The notes under the pieces: model-generated
The model's input: the letters and a program-made list of their open reading frames with translations, nothing else
What the model was told of the DNA's origin: nothing
Databases searched by the model: none
Program-made: the position numbers and the translations under genes
Shown here: positions 41,531 through 49,516 of the stretch, piece by piece
Numbering within the stretch: position 1 is the stretch's first letter
Layout: every line of letters begins with the position of its first letter
NCBI RefSeq assembly: GCF_000154845.1
Contig: NZ_DS981430.1
Span: 26,984 to 90,983 of the forward strand
Direction: 5' to 3'
DNA from: Phocaeicola coprocola DSM 17136
GTDB taxonomy: Bacteria; Bacteroidota; Bacteroidia; Bacteroidales; Bacteroidaceae
Length of the DNA stretch: 64,000 nucleotides

Positions 41531-42236
41531 GAAGAATCACATAATCCGCTAAGAATAAAAAGTTTATGCGGATTATCAAAAAACGAGGTAACGAGTTGGC
41601 AACCGTTCTGGTTTCTACATACTTGCATCAATTGCGTTGATGTGCAACTCACTTTATGCAAAGGTACGATTTTTTACGGAACATGCAAAACACCTTTGAT
41701 TTTTCTTTTCAGCAACCGTCAAAAACAATCTTCCGGTTTCGTACCCCGTTCAAAAGGATAGTACAGGCAGTTAGGAAAAGTGAAAAAAATCAGGCATGAT
41801 TGAAACAGACTGTTACGGTCGTGTCCGCTGCGATTCAAGATAGCCCGTACTTTCCGACAGGAGGCAAGGTCAGGCGGCATAGCCGTTGCGTGGCAAATCT
41901 TCCACGGCTTCGCCGAGCGTATTTGCCACGCAAACCCTTGCCCCCGTCGAAAGTCCGGGCAAGATAACGTGTACAGCGGAAACGACCGATCCGATGGGAA
42001 CAGTCAGAAAAGGATTACATACAGGAATTGCAGTCTGATACCGGGCAGGGGACGACTTTGTGCCAAAGTCCAAAAAGAGGTTCTTTTTTCCAGACGGCAA
42101 ACTCCCTCACCTCAAAGAAACAGTCTGTGGCTGGCGCACGAAAACATCCGGCCTTATGCGGACTTAACGTCCGCAACCTGCACATGTACGTAATAGAAAG
42201 GGAAATGTAATCTTCATCCGCTTTCCCGCATCTTGC
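41531..42236. other. Left-end non-coding region of the element
   Basis: This 706-nt stretch has no convincing gene; frames at 41435 and 41870 lack any family character or starts. It holds a hairpin of GCGTGGCAAAT (41888-41898) and ATTTGCCACGC (41921-41931) with a nested CGGC-TTC-GCCG, and a smaller GCGGAC/GTCCGC stem near 42160. Such structures are usual at ends of Bacteroidales elements, where integrase accessory sites lie. Confidence 0.55.
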
Positions 42237-42530
42237 CTACACCCTGTATTCCCGGTTCAACACCTGCTCGATCTCGCTCCTCTTGTACAAGACCTTGCCG
42301 CCGAGGACATAGTAAGGCAGTGTGCCGTTGCTCCGGTACTCTCCCAGTGTTCTGCGGCTGACTTTCAGCATACAAGCCACCTCCTTGTCGCACAGGTACA
42401 CGTCTTCTTTTGGCGGAACCGCGCCATCTCTGGAAATGCCGTCAATCATCGCCGACAGCCGGTCGATACGCTCGTGGACGGACTGCATCCACGCGTCGTC
42501 TTTCGTCTTCAATTCATTATACATACTCAT
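42237..42530 (-). CDS. Excisionase/MerR-like HTH protein
   Basis: A 97-residue protein: MSMYNELKTKDDAWMQSVHERIDR at the start, then a winged helix, YLCDKEVACMLKVSRRTLGEYRSNGTLPYYVLGGKVLYKRSEIEQVL. This type occurs near the ends of Bacteroidales mobile elements and can aid excision. The longer upstream extension is rejected because it overlaps the spacer to the next gene without homology-like content. Confidence 0.75.
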   Translation of the reverse strand: MSMYNELKTKDDAWMQSVHERIDRLSAMIDGISRDGAVPPKEDVYLCDKEVACMLKVSRRTLGEYRSNGTLPYYVLGGKVLYKRSEIEQVLNREYRV

Positions 42531-42561
42531 TGTCTTTAGTTGATACCTCTGTTCAATCCCT

Positions 42562-42879
42562 TCAAATGGTGCGCCCCCTGTAGCGTGCATCCTTGCGTCT
42601 GTCCTCCACTTTCGTGACGACACGCTCCACGTCTTCCGGCAGGTAGTAGGTACGGTTGCCTATCTTGGTATAGGCGAGCGTGCCGTTATCACGCAAGGTC
42701 TGCAAGGTGCGCTTGCTGATTCTCAGCTTCAGGCAGACATCCTGGTGGTCGAGCCAGCCGTCCGTTCCTTTCACGCCTTTCAGATTCAGATGGGGGATTT
42801 CCTCCACCCTCTGTATGAACCGTTCGATCTTCATGGCAAATTCCTCGAACGCCTTCCTTTCAAAACATACGATTTCCAT
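42562..42879 (-). CDS. Helix-turn-helix protein paired with the previous gene
   Basis: A 105-residue protein: HLNLKGVKGTDGWLDHQDVCLKLRISKRTLQTLRDNGTLAYTKIGNRTYYLPEDVERVV. The same winged-helix layout as its neighbour, with which it shares direction and 31-nt spacing. Pairs like this are found on Bacteroides transposons. They probably act together in excision or control. Confidence 0.75.
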   Translation of the reverse strand: MEIVCFERKAFEEFAMKIERFIQRVEEIPHLNLKGVKGTDGWLDHQDVCLKLRISKRTLQTLRDNGTLAYTKIGNRTYYLPEDVERVVTKVEDRRKDARYRGRTI

Positions 42880-43368
42880 AACAATCCGATTTTATGTTGA
42901 TACTCCAAATTCATACCATCCGGAGAAACGTTCGCTTGTGTGCCGGTATCACCATATCAGGCAGTTCCGCACCGTCCCCAACTGTTTCCCCGTTGCAAAT
43001 AAAAGCAGGAAGAACCGTATTACAATGGAGCTGTCCGCACATGTCATCTCCTGACATAATGTTTCATGGCGGATGATATGACTGCATGTCAAAACCTTCA
43101 TTCCGGAGGATGTAACGGGGGCGGATGATTTTTTCAGAAGGACACGACACCCCCGTTTCTTTGAAGCAAAGGTAGCCGTCCCCCACCGGAGCGCAAGGCC
43201 GGGCCCTTCGGGTCGGCGGGGAAAAAATCATCCTCACGCTCCGCGCTCCGGTATTTTTTCCTGCCGAGCCTTGACGCCGTTCCGGCGGGAGAACGGCGTC
43301 AAGGCATACAAAGAAACAGGAGTGCCTGCACAACAGGCCGGATGTATAACCGATAAAATGAAAGAGAT
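42880..43368. other. Control region with two 13-bp inverted repeats
   Basis: No gene is seen in this 489-nt stretch. GGATGATTTTTTC (43123-43135) and GAAAAAATCATCC (43221-43233) are exact complements 85 nt apart, enclosing GC-rich sequence. CCTTGACGCCGTT (43269-43281) and AACGGCGTCAAGG (43292-43304) form a second perfect stem with a 10-nt loop. These divide the HTH pair from the rightward genes. Confidence 0.7.
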
Positions 43369-43923
43369 ATGGCAATGAAAGACTTCAACGAATGGTTCAA
43401 CCGTTCATACGCGAGACTGAAGGAGAGAATCTCCATCTACCACAGGAAAACAGACGAGGACGTGTTCCACGACGCCTACCTGGCAGTCAGGAAGCAGGTG
43501 ATGTTCTCAAGGGAAGGGATTGAGAACTGGGAATCCTATTTTTTCGGCTGTTACCGGAAAATGGTGCAGGCCGGAACGAGGGATAACAGCCGCTACTCCT
43601 GCCCCGGTGACGAGTATTTCATCACGCTGGGAGAAACGGACGACAGGGAAGAGACGGAAGAGCGGGAAGAGATGCTTACCGGGTGCGACATGCTGGTAAG
43701 GGACATACAGAAGTTCCTCAGGCGGCATTTCTCCTACGAAGATTATAGAATGTTCATGCTGCGCTTCTACGAGACGGGCAGCTCGTTCCGTACCATCGCC
43801 AGGCACATGGGCGAGAAGACATCGGTGATAACCCGCCGGGCACAGGTCATGCTGGAATCCGTCCGCGCCAACCGGACGTTCACAGCCCGGAGGAGGATGA
43901 TAGCAGCCGGAGACGCGGCATGA
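43369..43923 (+). CDS. Sigma-70-like factor of the element
   Basis: A 184-residue protein with ECF-sigma layout: an N-terminal region 2-like part (KERISIYHRKTDEDVFHDAYLAVRKQV) and a C-terminal region 4-like part (FSYEDYRMFMLRFYETGSSFRTIARHMGEKTSVITRRAQVMLESVR). Such factors may direct RNA polymerase to element promoters. Region 2 core motifs are weak, so a helix-turn-helix regulator that only resembles sigma remains possible. Confidence 0.6.
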   Translation: MAMKDFNEWFNRSYARLKERISIYHRKTDEDVFHDAYLAVRKQVMFSREGIENWESYFFGCYRKMVQAGTRDNSRYSCPGDEYFITLGETDDREETEEREEMLTGCDMLVRDIQKFLRRHFSYEDYRMFMLRFYETGSSFRTIARHMGEKTSVITRRAQVMLESVRANRTFTARRRMIAAGDAA

Positions 43924-43971
43924 TGATGACTATATAATAATGTATAACGAACCAATTAAAAAAAAGTTCCT

Positions 43972-44385
43972 ATGAAACTGACAGTTTACAACAAGAGCAA
44001 CTCCCACTCGGCACTGACCTACAAGGGCAAGCGGGTGATCACGGTATGCCGCGACGGCAGCATGTACCTCAGCAGGATATTGAGCAACGATCTCAGCCTT
44101 CACGCCGGCAACCGGCTGTGCATCGCCCATGACGAGGACAGGCCGAAGGACTGGTACATGTTCGTCTCCGACGACGAGAACGGCTTCACAATCTGGAACG
44201 ACCCGCGTTGCGCCCGTTTCTCCAACAGCTTCATCGCCGGGATGATACTCGACGTGGCGAAAATGGAGAAATGCGCGGGATTCATGGTGGCGAGGGATCC
44301 GGTAAGGGTGGACGGCAAGCTCTGCTACAGAATCATCCTCGACAACCCGATACCGAAGGGATTGAAGGTCATCGGCGCGAGATAG
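43972..44385 (+). CDS. Conserved hypothetical of Bacteroidales elements
   Basis: A 137-residue protein starting MKLTVYNKSNSHSALTYKGK, beta-rich, with MYLSRILSNDLSLHAGNRLCIAHDEDRPKDWYMFVSDDENGFTIWND. Such proteins appear beside sigma-like genes on these elements, but the role is unknown. A terminator-like stem (44412-44459) follows. Confidence 0.65.
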   Translation: MKLTVYNKSNSHSALTYKGKRVITVCRDGSMYLSRILSNDLSLHAGNRLCIAHDEDRPKDWYMFVSDDENGFTIWNDPRCARFSNSFIAGMILDVAKMEKCAGFMVARDPVRVDGKLCYRIILDNPIPKGLKVIGAR

Positions 44386-44411
44386 GCACCGGACCACGAC
44401 AAAAAAAGCGG

Positions 44412-44461
44412 AAGGGGCATCCGGCAGCAGGTAGAAATACCCGTTGTCGAATGTCCCTTTT
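44412..44461 (+). terminator. Stem-loop after the hypothetical gene
   Basis: AAGGGGCAT (44412-44420) pairs with ATGTCCCTT (44451-44459) with one G-U, followed by TTTCTC. It would end the sigma-like transcript. The rest of the gap to 44749 shows no gene. Confidence 0.5.
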
Positions 44462-44749
44462 CTCGTGCACCTGAAAAAACATAATAACATAATAAAATAT
44501 GAGGCTGTCCTTATAACGAACTAACCAACCAACATTATAACGACCTTATAACTGCCCGTTCAACCTGGGCAGAACCGGGAAGCCGTCACCGTTCCTGAAC
44601 CTGTCTATAAAGCAACGCCTCACATAATAGCCAGCCTAAGCCCAATAATTTGTACCTGAGCATGATATGCGTTTCTTTTGCAGCCGACAATGGTCATGTT
44701 GTGTTGGCAACATCGACCTCTTTATTAACCATTCAAAAATCAAAGGATA

Positions 44750-45220
44750 ATGAAAAAGAGACAAGAAGCAGAAGCAAGTGGCGGGCAGCGCAGGCTCCCG
44801 CCGGAGGAGTACCGCAACACCTTCATGCGGCCCTACAGGATTGAAGACCGCAAGCCGGTTCTCATCAGCCGGAAATTACGTGACACGCTTGAACGTTTCG
44901 CCTGCAAGATTGGCGGAAACCGCATGAGCTTTTTAGGTTTATTGGAGAATACCGTCCGGCATCACATCAGGTTCTATACTGGGGATTTTGAGTTTTGTAA
45001 GAAGTTGCAAGTCCTTATTTTCATTCAATTAAAAAAGCATTTTGGCGAGATTTCTTTTTCGGGGGTCCTAAAAATGGAAACTTTCATTTTTGGGGGTAGC
45101 AAGTTTATGTTTTGGTCTGACCAAAACCGCCTCCTTCCACTCCCGGAGGTCCCGAAGGGGCACATCCCGTTGGTCTATAAAGTGAGTAAAGTAGGAACTG
45201 TAAACAAAAAACGTAACCGG
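44750..45220 (+). CDS. DUF3408-like mobilization protein, frame reading on into mobC
   Basis: The first about 85 residues are DUF3408-like (LPPEEYRNTFMRPYRIEDRKPVLISRKLRDTLERFACKIGGNRMSFLGLLENTVRHH), typical of small proteins in Bacteroides transfer regions. After FYTGDFEFCKKL the sequence loses protein-like character as it crosses the oriT-like hairpins, yet no stop occurs and the frame joins mobC at 45221. A normal stop near codon 85 may have been lost. Confidence 0.55.
45068..45127. other. Candidate origin of transfer (oriT)
   Basis: Upstream of mobC and the relaxase gene, AAAAATG (45070-45076) faces CATTTTT (45085-45091), and GTTTTGGTC (45109-45117) faces GACCAAAAC (45119-45127). The latter is a perfect 9-bp inverted repeat around one T. 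GGGGGT occurs twice beside them. Inverted repeats beside mob genes are the normal form of oriT. The nick site cannot be placed. Confidence 0.55.
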
Positions 45221-45583
45221 ATGATACAGAAGAATGATACCGACAAAAACAAGGGTGGACGCCCGGCAAAGGGGCTGTCCGAGAAACGCAAGTACCGCAT
45301 CACGGTAAAGATGGCAACCGGGGAATACTACGCCCTGAAGTCGAAAGCCAGGAAGGCCGGTGTCTCGGCAAGCGAGATGGTGAGGCAGGCGGTGGACGGG
45401 TGCGTGGTAAGGGAGAGGCTCACCACCGAGCAGGCGGACTTCATCCGCAAGCTCTGCGGCATGGCGAACAACCTGAACCAGCTGACCCGGAGGGCACACA
45501 GGGAGGGTGTAAGGCTGCATTCCGGACAATGCCGACACCTGCTGCTTTCGCTGGAAACACTCATAGACCGTATCAGCCTATGA
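45221..45583 (+). CDS. mobC: Mobilization relaxosome protein MobC
   Basis: A 120-residue protein: NKGGRPAKGLSEKRKYRITVKMATGEYYALKSKARKAGVSASEMVRQAVDGCVV is a ribbon-helix-helix-like part, followed by the MobC core KLCGMANNLNQLTRRAHREG. It helps the relaxase bind oriT. The stop overlaps the relaxase start (ATGA at 45580-45583), a typical coupling. Confidence 0.88.
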   Translation: MIQKNDTDKNKGGRPAKGLSEKRKYRITVKMATGEYYALKSKARKAGVSASEMVRQAVDGCVVRERLTTEQADFIRKLCGMANNLNQLTRRAHREGVRLHSGQCRHLLLSLETLIDRISL

Positions 45584-46506
45584 TTGCAAAGATTGTAAAA
45601 GGCGCGGGAGCCAAAGGGATTGTGGATTACATCCTTGACAGGGAAAAAAAGGCTTCGCTTATCGACCACGACGGAGTTTTAGTTTCCGACAACGGCTCGA
45701 TAGCACGCAGTTTCATCGCCCAGTCCCGGCTTAATCCGAAGGTAGGAAAGTTCATCGGGCATGTCTCGCTCAGCTTCTCCGGGCAGGACCTGCCACGCTT
45801 AACCGATGAGCTGATGGTGCGGATAAGCCGGGAATACATGATGAAAATGGGCATCCGCGATACGCAGTATATCATCGGAAGGCATCACGACAAGGAGCAT
45901 CCGCACGTGCATATAGCCTTCAACCGCATCGACAACAACGGCAGGACTATCAGTGACAGGAACGACCGCTACCGCAGCGAACGCGTCTGCAAGGAGCTTA
46001 CCCGCAAGTACGGGCTGTACTTCGCGGAGGGCAAGGAGCAGGTGAACACGGACCGGCTGAAAGAGCCGGACAGGACGAGATACGAACTGTATTTTCTTCT
46101 TAAAACGGAAGTGGGAAGGTGCGGTGACTGGGACACGCTTATCGCCAATCTGCGGAAACAAGGGGTGGAAGTACGCTTCAAGCACAAGGGGCGGACAGAC
46201 GGAATCCAGGGCGTGGTGTTCGGTAAGAACGGCTATCCCTTCAACGGCTCGAAGATTGACCGTCAGTTCAGCTACTCCAAGATAGCCGCAGCCTTGAACC
46301 GTAACAGTCCTCAGGAACGGCAGGCACAATCCTTCCGGCAAGGCATCAGCCCGGCTTCAGGCGGTGGCGGGGAGCTTATCAGCGGTTCATTGGGGCTGCT
46401 GGACCTCATCCCATCATCCTGCACCGAGACTCCGGAGGAAGCCGAGTTCCGCCGGCTGATGCAGCGGAAGAAGAAAAAGAAGAACAACAAGGGATTCAGA
46501 ATTTAA
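45580..46506 (+). CDS. Relaxase (mobilization nuclease)
   Basis: A 308-residue protein: MIAKIVKGAGAKGIVDYILDREK at the start, then HVSLSFSGQDLPRLTDE, and the metal-binding three-histidine motif YIIGRHHDKEHPHVHIAFNRID. That motif identifies MobP-type relaxases, which nick oriT and lead the strand into the recipient. The C-terminal tail is Lys-rich. No coupling or mating-pair genes are present, so transfer needs a helper element. Confidence 0.9.
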   Translation: MIAKIVKGAGAKGIVDYILDREKKASLIDHDGVLVSDNGSIARSFIAQSRLNPKVGKFIGHVSLSFSGQDLPRLTDELMVRISREYMMKMGIRDTQYIIGRHHDKEHPHVHIAFNRIDNNGRTISDRNDRYRSERVCKELTRKYGLYFAEGKEQVNTDRLKEPDRTRYELYFLLKTEVGRCGDWDTLIANLRKQGVEVRFKHKGRTDGIQGVVFGKNGYPFNGSKIDRQFSYSKIAAALNRNSPQERQAQSFRQGISPASGGGGELISGSLGLLDLIPSSCTETPEEAEFRRLMQRKKKKKNNKGFRI

Positions 46507-46527
46507 CAACAACTTAAAAAAATCAAG

Positions 46528-47316
46528 ATGAAAGAAAACACAGAAACCATCATTGCCATGCTGGAAGAACTGCTGACCGTCAGCAAGAGCCGGCAGGCAT
46601 CACAAAGCGGCTGTACAAACATGGATATTACCTCCATCAAGGCCTTAATTGAGGAAGCCGGCCGCCGTAACCACGAACGCACAGAGGCTGAACTGGCGAA
46701 GTTCGCCCACGGTATTGTGGACTGCCTGAATACGGTCAACAACCGGATAGACAGGATTGCCCGGGGGGAACAGCCTGATTTCGGGGAAATCAGAAAACTG
46801 CTGGAGCAGGCCGTCAAAAAGACGGGCGGGGCAGATGTCCGGCACACCATCAGCGAGACCCGGCACTCGTTCGCTCTTGAGAACAGATGGGACTGGGCGG
46901 TTGTTATCGGTATAGTCCTTCTGATGGCATTGTTAGCCTCGGCGCTCTATTTCGAGAGAAGACAGAATTACGACCGCACAAACAATGACCTGAAGTACCG
47001 CTACATCAGGATGAAGGGCGAAGCATCGCCCGAAAGCATCTCCGGGCTGGAAAACCTCTTTGAATTCAACCGGGACAACGGGAAAATCAAACAGATGCGC
47101 AAGGATGTGGAAACCTACGAGGAGGCGGTACGCCGGCAGGCCGCCCTCATCGAGCAGGCACGTCTGAAAGAACGGGCGGCAAGGGAACAGGAGGTCAGGG
47201 CCGATACCCGGTCCGTACATTATGCCCTGCCGTGGAAAACGTCCGGTCATACGGCAGTCCTTCCCATGCCCCGTACCGTTCCGGACATTTCCATGCATTG
47301 CAGGTTAAGACAATGA
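46528..47316 (+). CDS. Membrane-anchored coiled-coil protein of the mob operon
   Basis: A 262-residue protein with a helical N-terminal part, one transmembrane helix (WAVVIGIVLLMALLASALYF, about residues 131-150) and a coiled-coil end (RKDVETYEEAVRRQAALIEQARLKERAAREQEV). It is common directly after relaxases on Bacteroides elements. It may tether the transfer complex to the membrane. Function not shown by motif. Confidence 0.65.
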   Translation: MKENTETIIAMLEELLTVSKSRQASQSGCTNMDITSIKALIEEAGRRNHERTEAELAKFAHGIVDCLNTVNNRIDRIARGEQPDFGEIRKLLEQAVKKTGGADVRHTISETRHSFALENRWDWAVVIGIVLLMALLASALYFERRQNYDRTNNDLKYRYIRMKGEASPESISGLENLFEFNRDNGKIKQMRKDVETYEEAVRRQAALIEQARLKERAAREQEVRADTRSVHYALPWKTSGHTAVLPMPRTVPDISMHCRLRQ

Positions 47317-47343
47317 AAAATCATCAATCAAGAAAATACAAGC

Positions 47344-48555
47344 ATGGCTACAGTAAAAGTTAAATTCCGTGCATCTTCCGTCGGAACGGGAGAAGGCACA
47401 CTGGTTTATAAGGTGACGCACAGACGGGTGACAAGACAGATTACCACCGGCTACAGGCTTTATCCGCAGGAGTGGGATGGAGCGCATTCGAAGGTTGTCA
47501 TTCCCTCAGACAGGGACAGTAGGCGTCAGGCTTACCTGAAGGCGTTGGAAGAGAAGATTGCGGATGACATGACCCTCTTTCGGGAAATCATCGCACTGCT
47601 GGACTGCACAGGCGGGCATTACACGGCGGACGAGGTGGTGGGACAATACCGTATCCCTCCGGAAACCGGCGGCTTCATGTGTTTTGCCAGGAGCCTGACC
47701 ACGGAACTGAAACGTACAGGCCGGGAACGTACGGCCGAGCGGTACACCACTGTTCTGAACAGTTTCAGACGTTTTCTGGCGGAACGCGGCGACATCCCTC
47801 TTAACCGGATAGAATCCGCACTGATGGTGGAGTACGAGAGCCATCTGAAAGCGGAAGGCATCTGCCCCAACAGTTCCTCCTTTTACATGCGGGGGTTGCG
47901 GGCGGTTTACAACCGGGCGGTGGAGAAGGGGCTGACCGTACAGCGGAATCCCTTCAGGCATGTCTATACCGGAATAGACAAGACGGTCAAACGCGCCATC
48001 CCGCTGAAAGCCGTAAGGCAGATCAGGGACCAAGACCTGAGGCTGGAGCCGACCATGGATTGGGCAAGAGACCTTTTCATGTTCTCGTTCTACACACGCG
48101 GCATGTCGTTCATCGACATGGCATACCTGAAGAAATCCGACCTGAAGAACGGAGTCCTGTCATACCGCAGACAGAAGACCGGACAGCGGCTGTTCATCAA
48201 ATGGGAGAAACCCATGCAGGAAATTGTCAGCAGGTACGACACCTCCGGGACACCTTACCTGCTGCCTGTCATCAGGGATATGCGGACAGACGGAAGAAAG
48301 CAGTACAAGTCTGCCGCCCACAGGGTGAACCGTCTCCTGAAAAAACTGGGGATGCGGCTCGGACTGGCAATCCCCCTCACCATGTATGTCGCCCGCCACG
48401 GATGGGCCAGCATTGCCAAAAGCAGGAACATCCCGGTTTCCATTATCAGCGAGGCGATGGGGCATGATTCGGAAAAGACCACACTGATCTATCTGGCTTC
48501 ATTGGATACATCCGCGATAGACAAGGCCAACAGCCTTATCCTGAAAGCATTGTAG
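47344..48555 (+). CDS. Tyrosine DNA invertase
   Basis: The 403-residue protein starts MATVKVKFRASSVGTGEGTL. The catalytic domain has Arg in FYTRGMSFIDMAYLKKSDL, YVARHGWASIAKS and GHDSEKTTLIYLASLD ending with the Tyr. This matches Bacteroidales tyrosine-type DNA invertases that flip promoters of surface genes rather than integrate elements. Its gene stops 45 nt before a perfect 20-bp inverted-repeat pair, and the pilus operon follows in the same direction. Confidence 0.88.
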   Translation: MATVKVKFRASSVGTGEGTLVYKVTHRRVTRQITTGYRLYPQEWDGAHSKVVIPSDRDSRRQAYLKALEEKIADDMTLFREIIALLDCTGGHYTADEVVGQYRIPPETGGFMCFARSLTTELKRTGRERTAERYTTVLNSFRRFLAERGDIPLNRIESALMVEYESHLKAEGICPNSSSFYMRGLRAVYNRAVEKGLTVQRNPFRHVYTGIDKTVKRAIPLKAVRQIRDQDLRLEPTMDWARDLFMFSFYTRGMSFIDMAYLKKSDLKNGVLSYRRQKTGQRLFIKWEKPMQEIVSRYDTSGTPYLLPVIRDMRTDGRKQYKSAAHRVNRLLKKLGMRLGLAIPLTMYVARHGWASIAKSRNIPVSIISEAMGHDSEKTTLIYLASLDTSAIDKANSLILKAL

Positions 48556-48600
48556 GATGAAACATAGAGAAAGACCGGGATATTGTCGGACAAATCCGGC

Positions 48601-48802
48601 TTTCTCTCCGGAAGAGAAATTACTGTAGTAAAATTATGAAAAAAGTTGCAGACAGACAACAAAAAACAATAAAAAAATCAATCCGCGATATAAAAACATC
48701 GGGCATCCGTCCGTCAAACGGGCTTCCATGCTCGATATTATCTCATTTATTACCCTGATTGTCAGTAGTATATCACATGTATATTTCTCTTCCGGAGAGA
48801 AA
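48601..48802. promoter_or_regulatory. Invertible DNA segment (promoter switch)
   Basis: TTTCTCTCCGGAAGAGAAAT (48601-48620) has its exact reverse complement at 48783-48802, 162 bp apart. Within it, one candidate promoter points left (TTG 48659-48657, 20-nt spacer, TAATTTTA 48636-48629) and one right (TTG 48759-48761, 18-nt spacer, TATATTTC 48780-48787). Each -7 box matches TAnnTTTG at all but the final position. The left-pointing one has the better spacer, so this copy may be in the off state; the sequence alone cannot decide. Confidence 0.85.
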
Positions 48803-48933
48803 TACAAGCCATGAGCCTCCATGCGCCTTTGCGTATGTCCTTCCCGCCTGATGCGGGAATGTTTAACGAAACCTTTGCAATAACGACAGACCGGCCTGTC
48901 AATACTAATGAGACAACAAGAAAAAGAAAAAAT

Positions 48934-49509
48934 ATGAAAAAACTGATCCTCGGTGTTTTCCTTGCCGTTTGCTGGTGTACAGGCACCGCCAACGCGCAGG
49001 ATATAGCAGCAAAGACCAATCTATTGTATTGGTCAACCACAACGCCCAACTTGAGCCTGGAATTCGGGTTGGGTCAACGCACGACCCTCGACCTCACGGG
49101 TGCCTACAACCCATGGACGCTGGACAAGGACAAGAACAAGAAAATCAGGCACTGGCTGGTCATGCCTGAGTTCCGCTACTGGCTCTGTGAACGCTATAAT
49201 GGCCACTTCTTCGGTCTGCACAGCGGCTATGCCTTCTACAACATCAGCGGCGTGAGAATCCCTTTCCAGAGCAAATCCACCAAGGACCACCGCTACCAGG
49301 GATGGGCCACGGGTGTCGGGCTTTCATACGGATACTCCTGGATTCTGGGCAAGCGTTGGAACCTCGAAGCCACGATCGGCCTGGGCTACATCTACACGAA
49401 TTACGACAAGTACGAGTGCGCCACCTGCGGCAAGTTCAAGGGCAGTCAGGACAAACACTACTTCGGCCCGACCAAGGCGGGTATCTCCCTGATATACATA
49501 ATCAAATAA
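48934..49509 (+). CDS. DUF3575 outer-membrane-like protein of the pilus operon
   Basis: The 191-residue product has a signal peptide (MKKLILGVFLAVCWCTGTANA) and a beta-barrel-like mature part: NLLYWSTTTPNLSLEFGLGQRTTLDLTGAYNPW and WNLEATIGLGYIYTNYDKYECATCGKF. DUF3575 proteins occur at the head of Bacteroidales fimbrial operons. The start ATG 48934 is fixed by the signal peptide; the untranslated leader from the switch is about 130 nt. Confidence 0.85.
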   Translation: MKKLILGVFLAVCWCTGTANAQDIAAKTNLLYWSTTTPNLSLEFGLGQRTTLDLTGAYNPWTLDKDKNKKIRHWLVMPEFRYWLCERYNGHFFGLHSGYAFYNISGVRIPFQSKSTKDHRYQGWATGVGLSYGYSWILGKRWNLEATIGLGYIYTNYDKYECATCGKFKGSQDKHYFGPTKAGISLIYIIK

Positions 49510-49516
49510 CAAGGAA

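Noticed and set aside
41435..41761. 108-codon + strand frame at the left element end
   Set aside because: It begins before the sensor ATG and crosses the proposed element boundary; the composition is not protein-like.
41870..42100. 76-codon minus frame
   Set aside because: It lies over a strong hairpin in non-coding end DNA and has no good start or family resemblance.
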